64,000 bases of DNA from Metopolophium dirhodum (taxonomy: Eukaryota > Arthropoda > Insecta > Hemiptera > Aphididae), in assembly GCF_019925205.1 (NCBI RefSeq), contig NC_083566.1, positions 28,830,001 through 28,894,000 of the forward strand, read 5' to 3'. Below, in pieces: positions 39,845-51,892 of the stretch. The position numbers and the translations under genes are program-made. Each line of letters opens with the position of its first letter. The first letter of the stretch is position 1. The notes beneath the pieces are model-generated. The model saw nothing but the letters and a program-made list of their open reading frames with translations, was not told the DNA's origin and did no database searches.

Positions 39845-40072
39845 TTTTCTTTTGTTTTTCACGGTGCTTTTGAAAATTACTGGTAATTTTAAATTTTGAC
39901 CTCCCTAATGCAACAACAATATTCACTTTCCCATCGAATAATATACTGAAGTTGAAAATCGAAGCATTATTTCGACTACTTATCGTGTACACAGACACAA
40001 AAATTAAAAATTAAAAAAACACACGTCATTGTAAAATCAATACATTCATCGTTCTACTCAGAATCTAAAATA
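39845..40072 (-). repeat. gattctgagcg-family repeat fragment, minus orientation
   Basis: Reads as the reverse complement of the left end of the family: tttttcacggtgcttttgaa, tttgacctccctaatgca, ttgtaaaatcaatacattca, tctactcagaatct. Its orientation is opposite to the fragment at 39415-39670. Confidence 0.6.
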
Positions 40073-40547
40073 AAATGATATTTTAAATTAAAGTTTAAAA
40101 ATGCAGCTACCGTTGACGGGACTAGGATTTATGACAGGGAGCTAAAATTAATGTTGAGGGGGGGGGGTTTAGCTGCTTAGGTAAATTAATAAAGATTGTA
40201 TGTACCTAATTCTATACAAAAAATTATATATTGGCTGTACAAAATGTATAAACACCTTCCATTAATTTTGAAATAGTCTTTGACCATCCAATAAAAATAT
40301 ATTCCAATCATTTAAAAAAATGAACAGTTTGTTTTTTTTACAACTTACTTAATACATTTTTTTAAAATTTGTTTCCCTTATTGTACATATAAAACATATT
40401 ATTTATTCGCACATGATTTTACCATTAGAATTACATCAAATGAGGTAATAATTTAAAAAATAATATTTTCTCCTTTTTTGTTTTGTATTATTTGAGAAAT
40501 GATTTATAGTTATTAGGTATTTACTTTACAATATTATAATTGAAATG

Positions 40548-40713
40548 ACTTATATAATATGCTCTCAACATCTTATCTAATAACATTATACTTATTTATG
40601 TATATGTACCTTTATAAAACTAATTTAATTATCAAATGGATCAAAAGTCGTTGGCTATTACGCGACTCGTTAATTTCTAATTCACAACGCATTTGTTTAG
40701 TATCAGTAGAACA
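40548..40713 (+). promoter_or_regulatory. Proximal promoter/5' UTR of PLBD-B (right arm of the inverted repeat)
   Basis: This is the sequence immediately upstream of the PLBD-B start codon. It contains tttataaaac at 40611-40620 and an arthropod-initiator-like TCAGT at 40703-40707, but these are not at canonical TATA-Inr spacing. Bases 40548-40702 are duplicated in inverted orientation at 39671-39842. Confidence 0.5.
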
Positions 40714-43700
40714 ATGTTGTCAATAAGATGTATACTTCTCTCATTGTTGTCTGTTTGGGCGTTACAGTATTCGACCGCACAAAAAATCCAAACGCTGCTA
40801 GCGGTGAAAAAGGACAAAAATCGAATAACTATCCAGCCTAAACTCTACATTGTTAAACCCAAAGAGATAATTATCGGTAAAGCCAAATATACAGACAGAA
40901 TCAACAGTACAGGGTACGTATACATTGCAGTAGACAACAAACAACTTTAATAAATGACGATTTTAGTAATTTTTCATAATCGTTTTAAATAAATATCGAA
41001 TACAATTAATAGCTATACTTAAACATGGCTCTGATGAATGTAAAAATGTTTCTGGAACATTAGCTGAAAAGAATAGATTGCATGGCAAAACTACTTTGGA
41101 AAATATTTTCTTTTGATTTTATAGATTCTTATTGGATCCAAGATTGTATGCTTTTTTTTGAATCCTGATGAAAAATGTACTAATATATTTTTTTAATTTT
41201 ATGAATGTTTTTCCTTTTACATTTAACATATCAGGATTTCTTGCTAAACAATGTAGTCAGCATTTTTATATATTTTAATAAGCTAAACGTTTTTAAATCA
41301 TTTAAGTACCATTACATAATAATATAATGATCGGAGCTCGTAAGTCACGCCCTAAAAAATGCCTAAAAAAGTATCCACGTATGTACTAAAAACTGGCAAA
41401 ATATTCATTGAAATATGTCTAAAAAAGTTCAGAAGTATGTATTTATATGCACTAAAAATATGTGGATTAAAAAAAAAAGTCATAAGCAATTTTTTAAATA
41501 GCAAGAAATATCTATTCATATATTTTTAATCATTTTACGTTGCATTCCCATACATTTTAAACAGTGAAAAAATATAAATGATTGCATTTTTCATGAAATG
41601 TTGGCTTTAACATAGTATTCCAATAAGAAAATGCACGTTAATATAATAATATCAATAGGAATATCTAATTTATAAATAATATACCCAATAAAATAGAAAA
41701 ACGCATAAATATACCATGTAAAATGTATTTATAATTAATCAGTTATAATATTGTTGTATATAAACATGAAAATTCAATTACTCTATTAGATCACGAGCTT
41801 AACACCAGATATAAACAAAATATTAATATGCTTTTACCAAATCTTAATAAAGAATTTGGTCAAAAAGTATAAGTATTATATATACGGGTTTGAAATTATG
41901 TCGGTCACTAAATATCAATATTAACCATTTTAAAAACGTATTGTGGCTCGGCGCGGCGCAGTGGCTGAAATCAATCACGCGACGTGATTGAGAGTAAGCA
42001 ACGGCCGCTGCCACTAGATCTCGGATGGGTGACCACTGACCATCCGGGTTCGTAGTGCACAAAAACCTTGCTTCACATACACGTGTTCCTAACCGACCGT
42101 ACCGACCATCCTAACCTTACTGTACCAACCCTACCAACCTTACAGGCTAATGACCTCAGTCGTCGAAGCCTTAAACCTAATAAAAAAAAAAAGAAATGTA
42201 GGTATTTGTATTTAAGTTATATGTAAAACATTAATATTTATCCAATTAGTAATATTAGTCTCATGTACATATTTTATATTTCAGATTATTTATCTTTTTT
42301 TTTTTTTTTGTTAATAAATTAACATTTATTATAATTTTCTTCATTCTGTTTTGCTCATAGACAAATAAAATGTTGTATTATATAATATGTATTAGGTATG
42401 TATTATAGCCTATAGGTATATTATTTTATTTGTCTACGTTTTGTTAAATAATTAATATCAAACATATTTTTATTGTTAATATACTCTAATGATAAGAACA
42501 TGCACTCAGCACAAGCTTAGCTTATAGCCTATATAGGGGGTGCTGCAACATTATTTTGTAAATAATGTACATACCTATCTATTGTTGCAATACAGATTAG
42601 AACCAGAATGGTTTTAGTAACATTTTGTGCAATGTTAGTTTAGTTCTGGTATTAATTTAACATTTTTATTTGGTAGAGGTCGAAGAAGTCTATAGGCGCT
42701 TGTTGAGTAATATTAATTTTACGTGTAAGCAAGGTTTGTTTAAGTCTCAATTGGAACGACACAAGTCATGAGAATAATGAATTCGTTTACAAAATTTAGA
42801 ACAAAAAAATATTTTTGGTGGAATTGGATAAGTATTTCAGTCGTTCTCTCATTCAGTAGAAAAAGTAATGTTACACTTTTAAAGGAAAAGTAAATCACTC
42901 ACATCATGTGCACCTATAGTTTGAGAGAATATATTATAAACACTGAGTTTCACACACATACCTAATATATGATTTATTTTAGGATTCGAGAGACTCGTTT
43001 TAATAATAATAAAAATGAGTAATTTATACTTAAATAAATCTGAGTATCTAACCTTAAAGTGTACATCGATTCACATTTTTGGTTAATATATTTGTGTGAC
43101 TTAATTGAAACAAAATTTTAGATGGGCTTATTTGGAGATCAGGACTTCACAAAAAGCCAAAGACGAAGATCAAGCTTACGGTGCCGGGTATTTGGAAGGA
43201 ACGTTAACCGCCGATCTCATATACAGCTATTGGTTCAATACGGCTAAAGGCTATTGCACCGACCAGCCGAACGTCTGTCAACAACTAAAAGATTACATGA
43301 CGACTAATAAAAATTGGATCAAATCGAAATTAAATGAGTCGGACCCTTATTGGTACCAGGTATGTTATTAGTTTTTACAATCAGTTTTCGGTTTGCCTTA
43401 CATTCTTAAACGATTATTTTGGTATACAATATTATATAGGTCGGACTGTATTACAAACAACTTGATGGGTTGTACGATGGATACATGCGAGGCAAGTCAC
43501 CCGGTACGCCCGATTTGACTTGGGACGATTTATAGTGAGTTTATTGTAATTTGCATACGTTAAAATTTATAATAGGTATATTATTATGATAATTTAATCG
43601 GTAGAAGACATAAGCGCTAAAATGTGATAAGGAAAAAAAAAGTTGTATCGTACGAAAGCGCAAAAATCCTAGATACCTGTAGTTAGCCACGGTTAATAGA

Positions 43701-46700
43701 TATCAAATAACAGATATTAAATTTAGAACTATATATTATATTTTAAAAATGTATTATTGACAATTTTTATAAGATCGACATTTTTAAATAACTACTTAGG
43801 TACCTATATAAAATATTAATGTTGGCGCTTATATCATATAGCCAATATAGTAAGGTTATGTGAAATTGTTCACATAGTTCACATAGTACACAATCATTTT
43901 AAAATTATTTCATTATATATGTGGCAAATTTCATATACATATTAATGTCGTATTTCACATTTGTATAGCTGGTTAAATGCCCTGGACGACTTGGGCGACT
44001 TATCCATAGCATTGGATCCGTCAGACATCAGTAACCTAGTCCTGGGAAGCGGATCATGTTCAGCTCTCATCAAGCTGATGCCGGACAACAAAGACATACT
44101 CGTGTCACACGTGACGTGGAGCGGGTAAACACGTCGGAAAATTATAACCCACTTTTGCAGTTTAATAAAACCTCATTGTTCAACCAACCGTTCTTCCTCC
44201 CTACAAACAAAAAAAACAGCTAATGCTTTGCTAATGCCCATGGGCATAGTTACCGGGCTTAACCTCAATAAAAAAAAAAACCTCATTGTATAATTGTATT
44301 ATTTGGCGCATCTGGAGGATTAGACAATTTAAATGACCTCGTCGTTAAAATTAAATATTAAGAGGACGCCACACGGGCATTTGTATTGCAGTGGCGTAAT
44401 TAGGAATTTGGTTTAGGGGGGGGGGGGGGATATACGTTTTTAGCAAACATTAATGGTCATTACCAATACTTTGATCAAAATGTTAGCAGTAAAAAAAAAG
44501 TTTTGGGGGATCTATCCCTCTAATCCCCCCTAATTACTCCCCTGATTGGTTGTATCCGTCTTACAATTGTACAACATGGCATTGTATGTATTAAACAACA
44601 TGGCATTGTATGTATTAAACAACATGACATTGTATTATTGCAATAACACATTTTATTCCGTAATTTCTAAAATTAGAGTGAATTTAGGTACCTCTTATAA
44701 AATTTAAAGGGGGGACGGAGTGGTGGCCTAGCGGATTAAGTCGTCGGTTGCGGCGTGCACCGTCACCGGTTCGAACTCGGCCACGGGTGGCATTTTTCTT
44801 CGGGCAGTCACGGTGTCCGGAGAGAGAGGCCGCCATCCCCCACTTAAAATTTATGCTAAAACAAACACACACGTGTTCAAAACCTACAGTACCCTCTCCC
44901 ACAGTTCCACAGACTAATGACCTCAGTTGTCGAAGTCTCAACCCCCCCAAAAAAAAATTTAAAGGTAAAATCATTATCAAGGGCATTTTGGAAGCTTTTA
45001 TTGCTATTTTTTTTATTAAGAAGCAAGTTATGACCATTTAAAAAAAAAAATTTAATTATAAATAGATTATAAAATAATTGCCGTATTAAAATTCCGTACC
45101 AACAAGACATTTCGGTGGGTTTGAACCTTTAAACCCCCTCCCCTATATACGCCACTGGTAGACGTTATATGACACATTTTACTATATGATTGACCTCCTG
45201 CACTCTGCAGGTACGAAACGATGTTGAGAATTCAGAAGAGGTACAGTCTGCGGTTCAGAAAGAGCAAAACGTCCAACAAACTGATTCGCGGGTTCGATAT
45301 GTCATTCAGTTCGTTCCCGGGTGGCATTCAATCCGGAGATGATTTCTACCTGATATCCTCTGGTTTGACCACTATGGAGACCACTATCCAAAATTATAAC
45401 GATTCCTTGTGGTCTAACGTGAAACCGGTCGGTCAGGTATATAAATTATATAATATATGCATATACGAATAATATTTTAGGTCTTCGTTCCTTTATCGAG
45501 GCCGTTATTACAGTTGTGCGGAGAAGATAAATATTATATTGAACTCGGATCTATCGCTTTTATCGTTTGTTATAGTAGATCATTGACCAGTAGGTAGGTG
45601 CTGTAGGATGTTTGTGAGTCGTAAAATTGTAAATCGTATAAGTAGGTATAGTGTATACTATAATATATGAATACCTAGGAAGGTTAGGATTAATAGGAAT
45701 TAAATAAATATATAATAAATATATTATATATATATTATATATATATATAATAATTAAATCATACATGATACATCGCATATGATTAGTATTGATTACTGTT
45801 CACATCTTTTGTACACCTATTTTGATAAAATTGATAAGTAAAAAATACCCAACAGTAAGCTGTAGGTACCAAAAAAATCCAATAATATAAATTATGGAAA
45901 CAGTCCAATACGCGACCAATTAAATGACTTTTGGTCCAATAGATAACTTACAGATTAATGTATAGCTTAATACGTGAAATTGTTTGTGGTACACAACTAA
46001 ATTAAAAATTAACTTATCTTTCAATTTTATCTCAAACATGTTCCACGAAATAGAATTGGTTGGTATAAAAGTTAATCTTTTATTCAGATAGGTAAGTCAA
46101 TGGTCAAATTCGTTTTTTTTAGTTACTAAAATATCAAAATAATTAATATTTGTCTATAGCGAGTTATTTGTCATACATACTAATGATAACTTACTATGCA
46201 CGAATGCGCTAGAAAATATGCCTATACTAAACTCCTTAAAAACGTCGCGCATCGAATCCCCTTAAATATCCATTAAAAGGACGCCACACCCGTATCTATC
46301 GTCTCAGTCTTATAAGTGTGTAGTGCATAATATAGCAGATACGTATCTGTATGACGGCGACCACAAATCTGTCCTCTCAACATTTTTATATGTTCAATAT
46401 GGGATATGTTTGAAAATAGATATAAAAATAATACCCTATAACGACGCGACTATCGAAAAGTTATAATAATAGTGTAATGCTTAATAGGTATATGATAATA
46501 TATACGTAGCTATAATGAAGATTAAAATACAATTTTATTTTTACATAGGTACCTCATGGCTAATGTTATACTAAAATAACAAAATCGTAAATCATATTAA
46601 TGAAACGATTTTTTTGTTTATCATACCTACTCAGAACTATATTGATTTCCCTTTCATAATAAATAATTTATTTATATGCAAATACCTTGTATAACTGCTG

Positions 46701-48746
46701 ATTTCATATTTTACAGTATAACACACCCACGTAGGTACTTACCTAAAATCGGAAAATACATTATCATAGTATAATAATAGTATGTATTATGTACAGTATA
46801 ATAATGTCTATAATATAGGTATTGGAATTTGTGCGAGCGATGGTCGCTAACCGCCTGGCCGACAACCCTACCGACTGGGTGAACTTATTCAAGCTCTACA
46901 ACAGCGGCACGTACAACAATCAGTGGATGATCCTCAACTATGCAGCCTTTCAGCCGGGGAGTCCGTTGCCGTCCAGAGACGTACTTCACGTCCTCGAACA
47001 GATACCCGGACACGTGATGCACGACGACTTCACCGGCCACTTGATCAACCGGACGTACTGGGCCAGCTACAACGTTCCCTATTTTCCGTTTATATTCAAC
47101 GTAAGCGGAAACTATGACATGGAAAAAATTCACGGCTCGTGGTAAATATAAATTTAAGCTACAACAATATGTCAATGATATATAAATATAGGTATAGGTA
47201 ATCTAGTAAATAGTAATAGATCCATATATACCATAATACATACCATATGATACGCCTACGTCATTATATACGCGCACTGTGCCTTGGACTTAAAGCCAAA
47301 CAGAAAATCGGGGCTTATATATAGTACACTAAGGGGTTGATAGGTAGATCGTCCCCCTTGAATTTATTTTAGCGGTGATGTTTTTATAAGTAATTTATTA
47401 TTTTTGAGTGCATTGATAATTGTTGTCATCGGCGTTTTAATAAAGTTGTGATAATAGCTGCAGGATAACACTTAATATTAGGCTGCGTTTTATGCAAACC
47501 AACTGGTTGGACTTGGGCTTTATTAAATACCTATAGGTAGGTACATAGAAATATTGATGCAGAAGCCCAAATAATCATAAATCGATTTGCAAATGAAAAA
47601 AAAAGATCTGTACCTAGGTATTATTACTTTAAATAGGTAATGTTTATTTCTTATATATAATTATTTAATTAGTTAATTATATGAAAAAAATCTGTCATTG
47701 AAAAAAAATTACTGTTGACTTATGTGTGTGTGTACAGGGGCGGGATTGGGTTGTGGCCCCTCGCGATATTTTTAGGTCTATTACAATTTTCAATTTTTAG
47801 AGGTCCTCCCCGTCCTCGATTGAGTTTTGGATAAGTACGCCGCTGGCCTATGATGAATAAAAAATAATAGTAGATAATCAATTTTATTATCAGTATCAAA
47901 GATGTTAAGTAGGTACCTAGGTACCAATAACCTATAAGCTATATTACAGGCTTACAATTATTTTGTAAAAATGTTCAGAGTACATTTAAATAAGTACCTA
48001 GTAATTATATATTACACCAATTATTATTTTATTTAAAACTATATAGTCATATTGCGAATACTATAATATTATATCGTACACTGTAACTGTACATATATAC
48101 TATATTATGTATTATGTATAATACCCTGACCCTATATGGCTATACACTTTGTTAATTGCGCAACGGCTGCAGATGCAATTTTTAACGATTGATACTAATA
48201 TTACGTGATTTACGGTTAAAGGTTCTCGTACTCCGAAACACCTCGGGCTCGCATATTTGCCAGAGATCACGTAAAAATTCACTGTGACAATTGTATGTTG
48301 CATCTGATGCGGTCCAATAACTTCACACGTGATCCGGAATCCCGGTGCGACTGTAGTCCACCATATTCGGCGGAAAATGCGATATCTGCCAGGTATTTGA
48401 TACGAATAAGTTTATCACGTAGTGATTACGCAGCTCTTTGTATAATAACAACGGTTGTGTGAAAACATTTTTTGTTGTTGTCAGGAACGATTTGAATCCC
48501 GACAATGGTACGTACCCCATTAGCGCGTTGGGTCATCGGTCGCACGGGGCCACCGACGTTAAAGTCACTTCAAGCCAGCTATTCCAACAGTTGCAATTCA
48601 AAGCGATTGCTGGCCCGACCCAAGGTAGTAACAACAGTTTAGGACCATTTTGCTGGAGCAAATCAGATTTCAACAACAAAGTCAGTCATCTTGGCCAACC
48701 CGACTGCTTCAATTTTGAACCAGTATTACATCAATGGTCTTTATAA
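40714..48746 (+). CDS. Phospholipase B-like protein B (lamina ancestor/PLBD family), 556 aa
   Basis: Second member of the tandem pair. Eight exons keep one frame: 40714-40913, 43122-43359, 43440-43534, 43969-44124, 45211-45436, 46819-47141, 48222-48392 and 48485-48746 (TAA). Exons 3 to 6 are exactly the same lengths as in PLBD-A (95, 156, 226, 323), and all intron phases agree. A signal peptide spans about residues 1-22 (CILLSLLSVWALQ). A sequon is at Asn64. The predicted nucleophile is Cys208 in GSGSCSALIKLMP, and the HVTW motif is intact. Family blocks include YETMLRIQKRY, SSGLTTMETT, NSGTYNNQWMILNY, RTYWASYNVPYF, PRARIFARDH, SARNDLNPDNGTYP and SHLGQPD. Intron 1 is 2.2 kb and holds a 5S-derived SINE. 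Introns 4 and 5 also carry repeats or AT-rich expansions. Likely a lysosomal hydrolase. Confidence 0.95.
41945..42192 (+). mobile_element. 5S rRNA-derived SINE in PLBD-B intron 1
   Basis: The head contains the 5S gene's internal promoter words: agtaagcaacgg (box A region) and gatctcggatgggtgacc (IE/box C), at 41993-42033. The 3' part has acacgtgttcct, aggctaatgacctcagtcg and tcgaagcctta, then a poly(A) run. That tail is shared with the tRNA-type SINEs at 11636 and 44711. No convincing target duplication was found. Confidence 0.85.
44180..44277 (+). mobile_element. Truncated retroposon (SINE 3' fragment), TSD aaacctcattgt
   Basis: A fragment of about 98 bp ending cttaacctcaataaaaaa is flanked by an exact 12-bp duplication, aaacctcattgt (44168-44179 and 44278-44289). 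This marks a 5'-truncated poly(A) retroposon in PLBD-B intron 4. Its family is uncertain. Confidence 0.75.
44389..44544. mobile_element. Small MITE of cagtggcgtaattag type
   Basis: The ends cagtggcgtaattag and ctaattactcccctg are imperfect inverted repeats with internal G and C runs, like the element at 13650. No clean 8-bp duplication is visible. Confidence 0.55.
44573..44637. repeat. Tandem repeat, 24-bp unit, about 2.7 copies
   Basis: The unit aacatggcattgtatgta plus ttaaac is repeated, with one substitution (aacatgacat) in the last partial copy. Confidence 0.8.
44711..44953 (+). mobile_element. tRNA-type SINE, full-length, TSD aaaatttaaagg
   Basis: A Pol III box A-like word (gtggcctagcgg) and a box B (ggttcgaactc, 44768-44778) form the head. 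The body includes ggcatttttcttcgggc and cacggtgtccgg. The tail carries acacgtgttc and agactaatgacctcagttg. The 12-bp duplication aaaatttaaagg lies at 44699-44710 and 44954-44965. It sits in PLBD-B intron 4. Confidence 0.88.
45700..45755. repeat. (ta)n-rich microsatellite in PLBD-B intron 5
   Basis: Runs of alternating ta separated by single a insertions. Confidence 0.7.
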
Positions 48747-48869
48747 AATATGTAATTATGCGTTGAATCTACTGTTGTGTTTATTAATATACGAGCTTTA
48801 AATGCATTTTATAAAAAATCTTAAGATTATAAAGACAAATTCTAGAAAATCAAAGGGAAAAGAAGGGCC

Positions 48870-49035
48870 GTCAAGTAGGTAACCACTAACCGCACTCTAC
48901 TGCGTACAGCAGTGGGTGTCGTGTGTACCTTCTCATCGAAAAGACGTGATCAATGTGTCTAATGAATAATGATGTGATCAATTTTAATTCAATGATAAAT
49001 TGTTTCACACGATGAAAAACGATTCTAGTTATGAT
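48870..49035 (-). repeat. Diverged gattctgagcg-family fragment
   Basis: Landmarks caagtaggtaac, cactctactg, gtacagcagtggg, ttaattcaatgata and gaaaaacgattct follow the family order at 51893. It lies just downstream of PLBD-B. Confidence 0.45.
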
Positions 49036-50220
49036 CTACCAATAAACCATGCACCGCGTATAGACTTTCAACAACAGTAGGTATACTTTATAAATAGGTG
49101 CAGTTTGGAGCAAAATTATATGCGATCGGTAATAGGTCTACTGTCTAGTAATATAAGTCAGTATAAACGGCAGTAAAATTAGTTTCTGATTTCTAACTTC
49201 TGAGTGCATAAGAGGACAAAGAAACATTCATTTTTATATAATTATCATAGTATATTGTGTGGAAAGGACGGAAAGTGAGCTATTTCAGTTGCGGGCGATG
49301 CGTTTGCCGCATTTCGCCTAAGACTGAAATTGCCTTCACGCACGAGCAATACATATTATTTTTTGTCACTCCTCTGCGTCCATTGATCACGGCAAAGGTA
49401 ATGCAGGGATCTATGCAACAACCAGACGACTCTACGAAAACAATTTTATGAAAGAAATGATTTGGTTATATTTATTTTAAGCGTCGCATGCATGGAGGTT
49501 ATAATATGAATATAAGATGTAACCAAAAGTTTATGTTTTGTAAGGTCCGTGGTATAGAGATTTCAGTGAATGGTTGTGCAGGGGATAAACGCGTGATATG
49601 CGCACCCGGCACTTTTTTGAATTTCCACTATACCGCCCGGCACTATGGGGATTCCCACTTTACTGCCTGCTGAACGGAAAAAGGTCGGTTTTCAACGCTC
49701 AACCGTCATCGAAAACTAAGCTTTCTGTGCATGCGTGACAAAAATATTATTTTACAGGAATAAATATATACGCGTGATTTTGACTCCCCGAATCAGTGTA
49801 ATTTTTTTCAAATAATTTATTCTAAACAATTGCACACTAATATAGTACAAAATATAACCGTAAATGAAATTTCCAAATTAATTAAAAATATTGCATCAAA
49901 TTGGGGAGAGGGGGAGAACTTCGCGTGTATATATTGTTCTATATCATAATTTTTTCCTAATATTGTGAAACCAAATTTCCCTTTTCGTGAGTTAAGCTGT
50001 TCTGTTACTGTGCAATCGATACATCTTGGTATACAGGTAATTGATGCTGTTCCATCTCCCATGAGTTCCATGTACTTACTAACGTGTCCGAATTCTTATT
50101 CTTCACAAGCATCGTCTAATATTACATAATATAGAGGGAGGAGATGACAATTACTATTTTTTTTTATACATGTTTTCTATATTATATTATAATTTATACG
50201 AACGAGGAAGATATTATGAC
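49036..50220. other. No gene recognised downstream of PLBD-B
   Basis: Three short open frames occur (49257-49451, 49488-49673 and minus 49817-50071). None resembles a known family or shows splice context. A local imperfect repeat around cccggcacttttttgaattt and cccggcactatggggattcc is at about 49605-49665. Confidence 0.4.
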
Positions 50221-50437
50221 GATGGCGGCAAGAACGGCGCGCGCGTCAATTGCATCCATGCGACTGACCAGTGACCGCTGACCTCGGTACTCGGTTCTGG
50301 CTGCCGCGGCCCTCCCGACGATGGCCAGCGGTCAGAAGCTTGCCGGCAACTCGAACGTCATTGGTCGGGCGAAGTCGCATCGACCCGCGACGACCGCGCC
50401 CTGCTGCAAGCCGCGGTGCACCAGACGCACGTGTGAA
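50221..50437. other. GC-rich, CpG-dense island
   Basis: About 215 bp is markedly GC-rich with many CG dinucleotides, in AT-rich surroundings. Short frames exist on both strands (minus 50246-50452; plus from atggccagcggtcag) but match no known family. It could be a promoter or first exon of a gene whose other exons lie elsewhere. Confidence 0.4.
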
Positions 50438-51110
50438 GTAACTAGTAAACAAGTGAACAACTATTTGTGAAATAATAATCTCATATTAATTATTAATAGA
50501 ATAATATTATGTAATAAATAATAATATTGTGATGTACACCTGTTTACCTGTATGAAATGTGTTATTATTTTTCTCACGCGGAAACGATATCTGTTCGACT
50601 GCCAGGATTTATTTGAGTATCACACACGTCATATTATTATCGTAATCGGACAGTTATTCGACTTTATAGATTGTTTTTAGAATGGTGTTTTAGTTAAGTA
50701 TAGGTACTATTTTTCCCTCAAAGATCACGAGTGTCGATAAACGACGATCACAACATTAATAATTATTTACTACCGTGAAGTCAAGCTCCTGTATGTTAGT
50801 ACAAATTTAATGCGACTAATGAAAGTAATTTGCGATCGAGATTAAAAAAAAAATGTTCATATTTCCACTTCTTTGCTCCACTGAACGGCATTTTTGTAAC
50901 AGAAATTAGTACTTACATTACTATAGGTATTATCGGTAACTATATATTTTTTAATTTTTTATAAATTTAAATATACGTAGGTACACGCATTTAGATGGGT
51001 TTGCTTTAATTAATGTTGACCAAATGGCCAAAATGATAACTACAATAATATATCACACGCTCCTGGCCCTGAACCGTGAACAGTACCAATATATCTGCAT
51101 CTGTTCGAGT

Positions 51111-51289
51111 CAGTAGCGTATCTAGCGTATTTTCCAAAGGGGGGGGATATACAATTTTAATTAGACATTCAGTATACACATATTATATTCATATTATTAT
51201 ATATACACGTTGTATTGTGTACAACGTTTGGTCTCCGTGGGGAGGGGGTATGGGGTCATATCCCCCCGCCTCCCGTAGATACACCACTG
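51111..51289. mobile_element. Small hAT-type MITE, 179 bp, TSD gttcgagt/gtttgagt
   Basis: The ends cagtagcgtatctag and gtagatacaccactg are inverted repeats. The 8-bp flanks gttcgagt (51103-51110) and gtttgagt (51290-51297) differ at one base. G and C runs pair internally, as in the 13650 element. Confidence 0.75.
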
Positions 51290-51892
51290 GTTTGAGTAGT
51301 GGCGAATGCGTTACCTATACAGTAACAACAGCAAGAACAGCATCAGTATTATATCTGCACGCCAAAAGCAGCCGGCCCAGCACCTGTAGTATAGGTAACT
51401 GACACCTGTCGTCGTTCCGCACACGTAACGCATTTTATATAAGTAATATGAGCAGTCAGCTGGTTAGGCAGACATACCTTATCTCAGTTGTACATTGTAC
51501 ATCATTTTGGCAACACACCGGTGCGGAAAAATAGTTAGTACAATACTTTCCGGCTTCCATTTATAACAAAGAGCTTAGCCGGGGCTGTGAAAATGCATAC
51601 GATTGCGGTTAAGCGCTTTCAACGCAGACCCAAATATGTTTAATCATGAGCGGCACTTGGTAGAAACTCATCTGGGTGCAAATGTTTGTGGTAATAAAAT
51701 TCACAAATCCGTTAGGGAAGGTGCCCCCCCCCCCCATCCCTAATATATAACTATTGCTACAATAAAAGTAGTAAATCAAATTTCTTTATTAATAACTGTA
51801 TCTCTGTATTTCAATTACATAGATAATATATATAAATATTATAACAAAAACTATTTTTAAACTATTTTTTTTTGACATAAATAATAATAAAA

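Noticed and set aside
41990..42040. Possible 5S rRNA gene
   Set aside because: Only the internal promoter region resembles 5S; the flanks and poly(A) tail show it is a SINE.
44684..45041. 97- and 117-codon open frames on both strands
   Set aside because: These are translations across the tRNA-type SINE, not genes.
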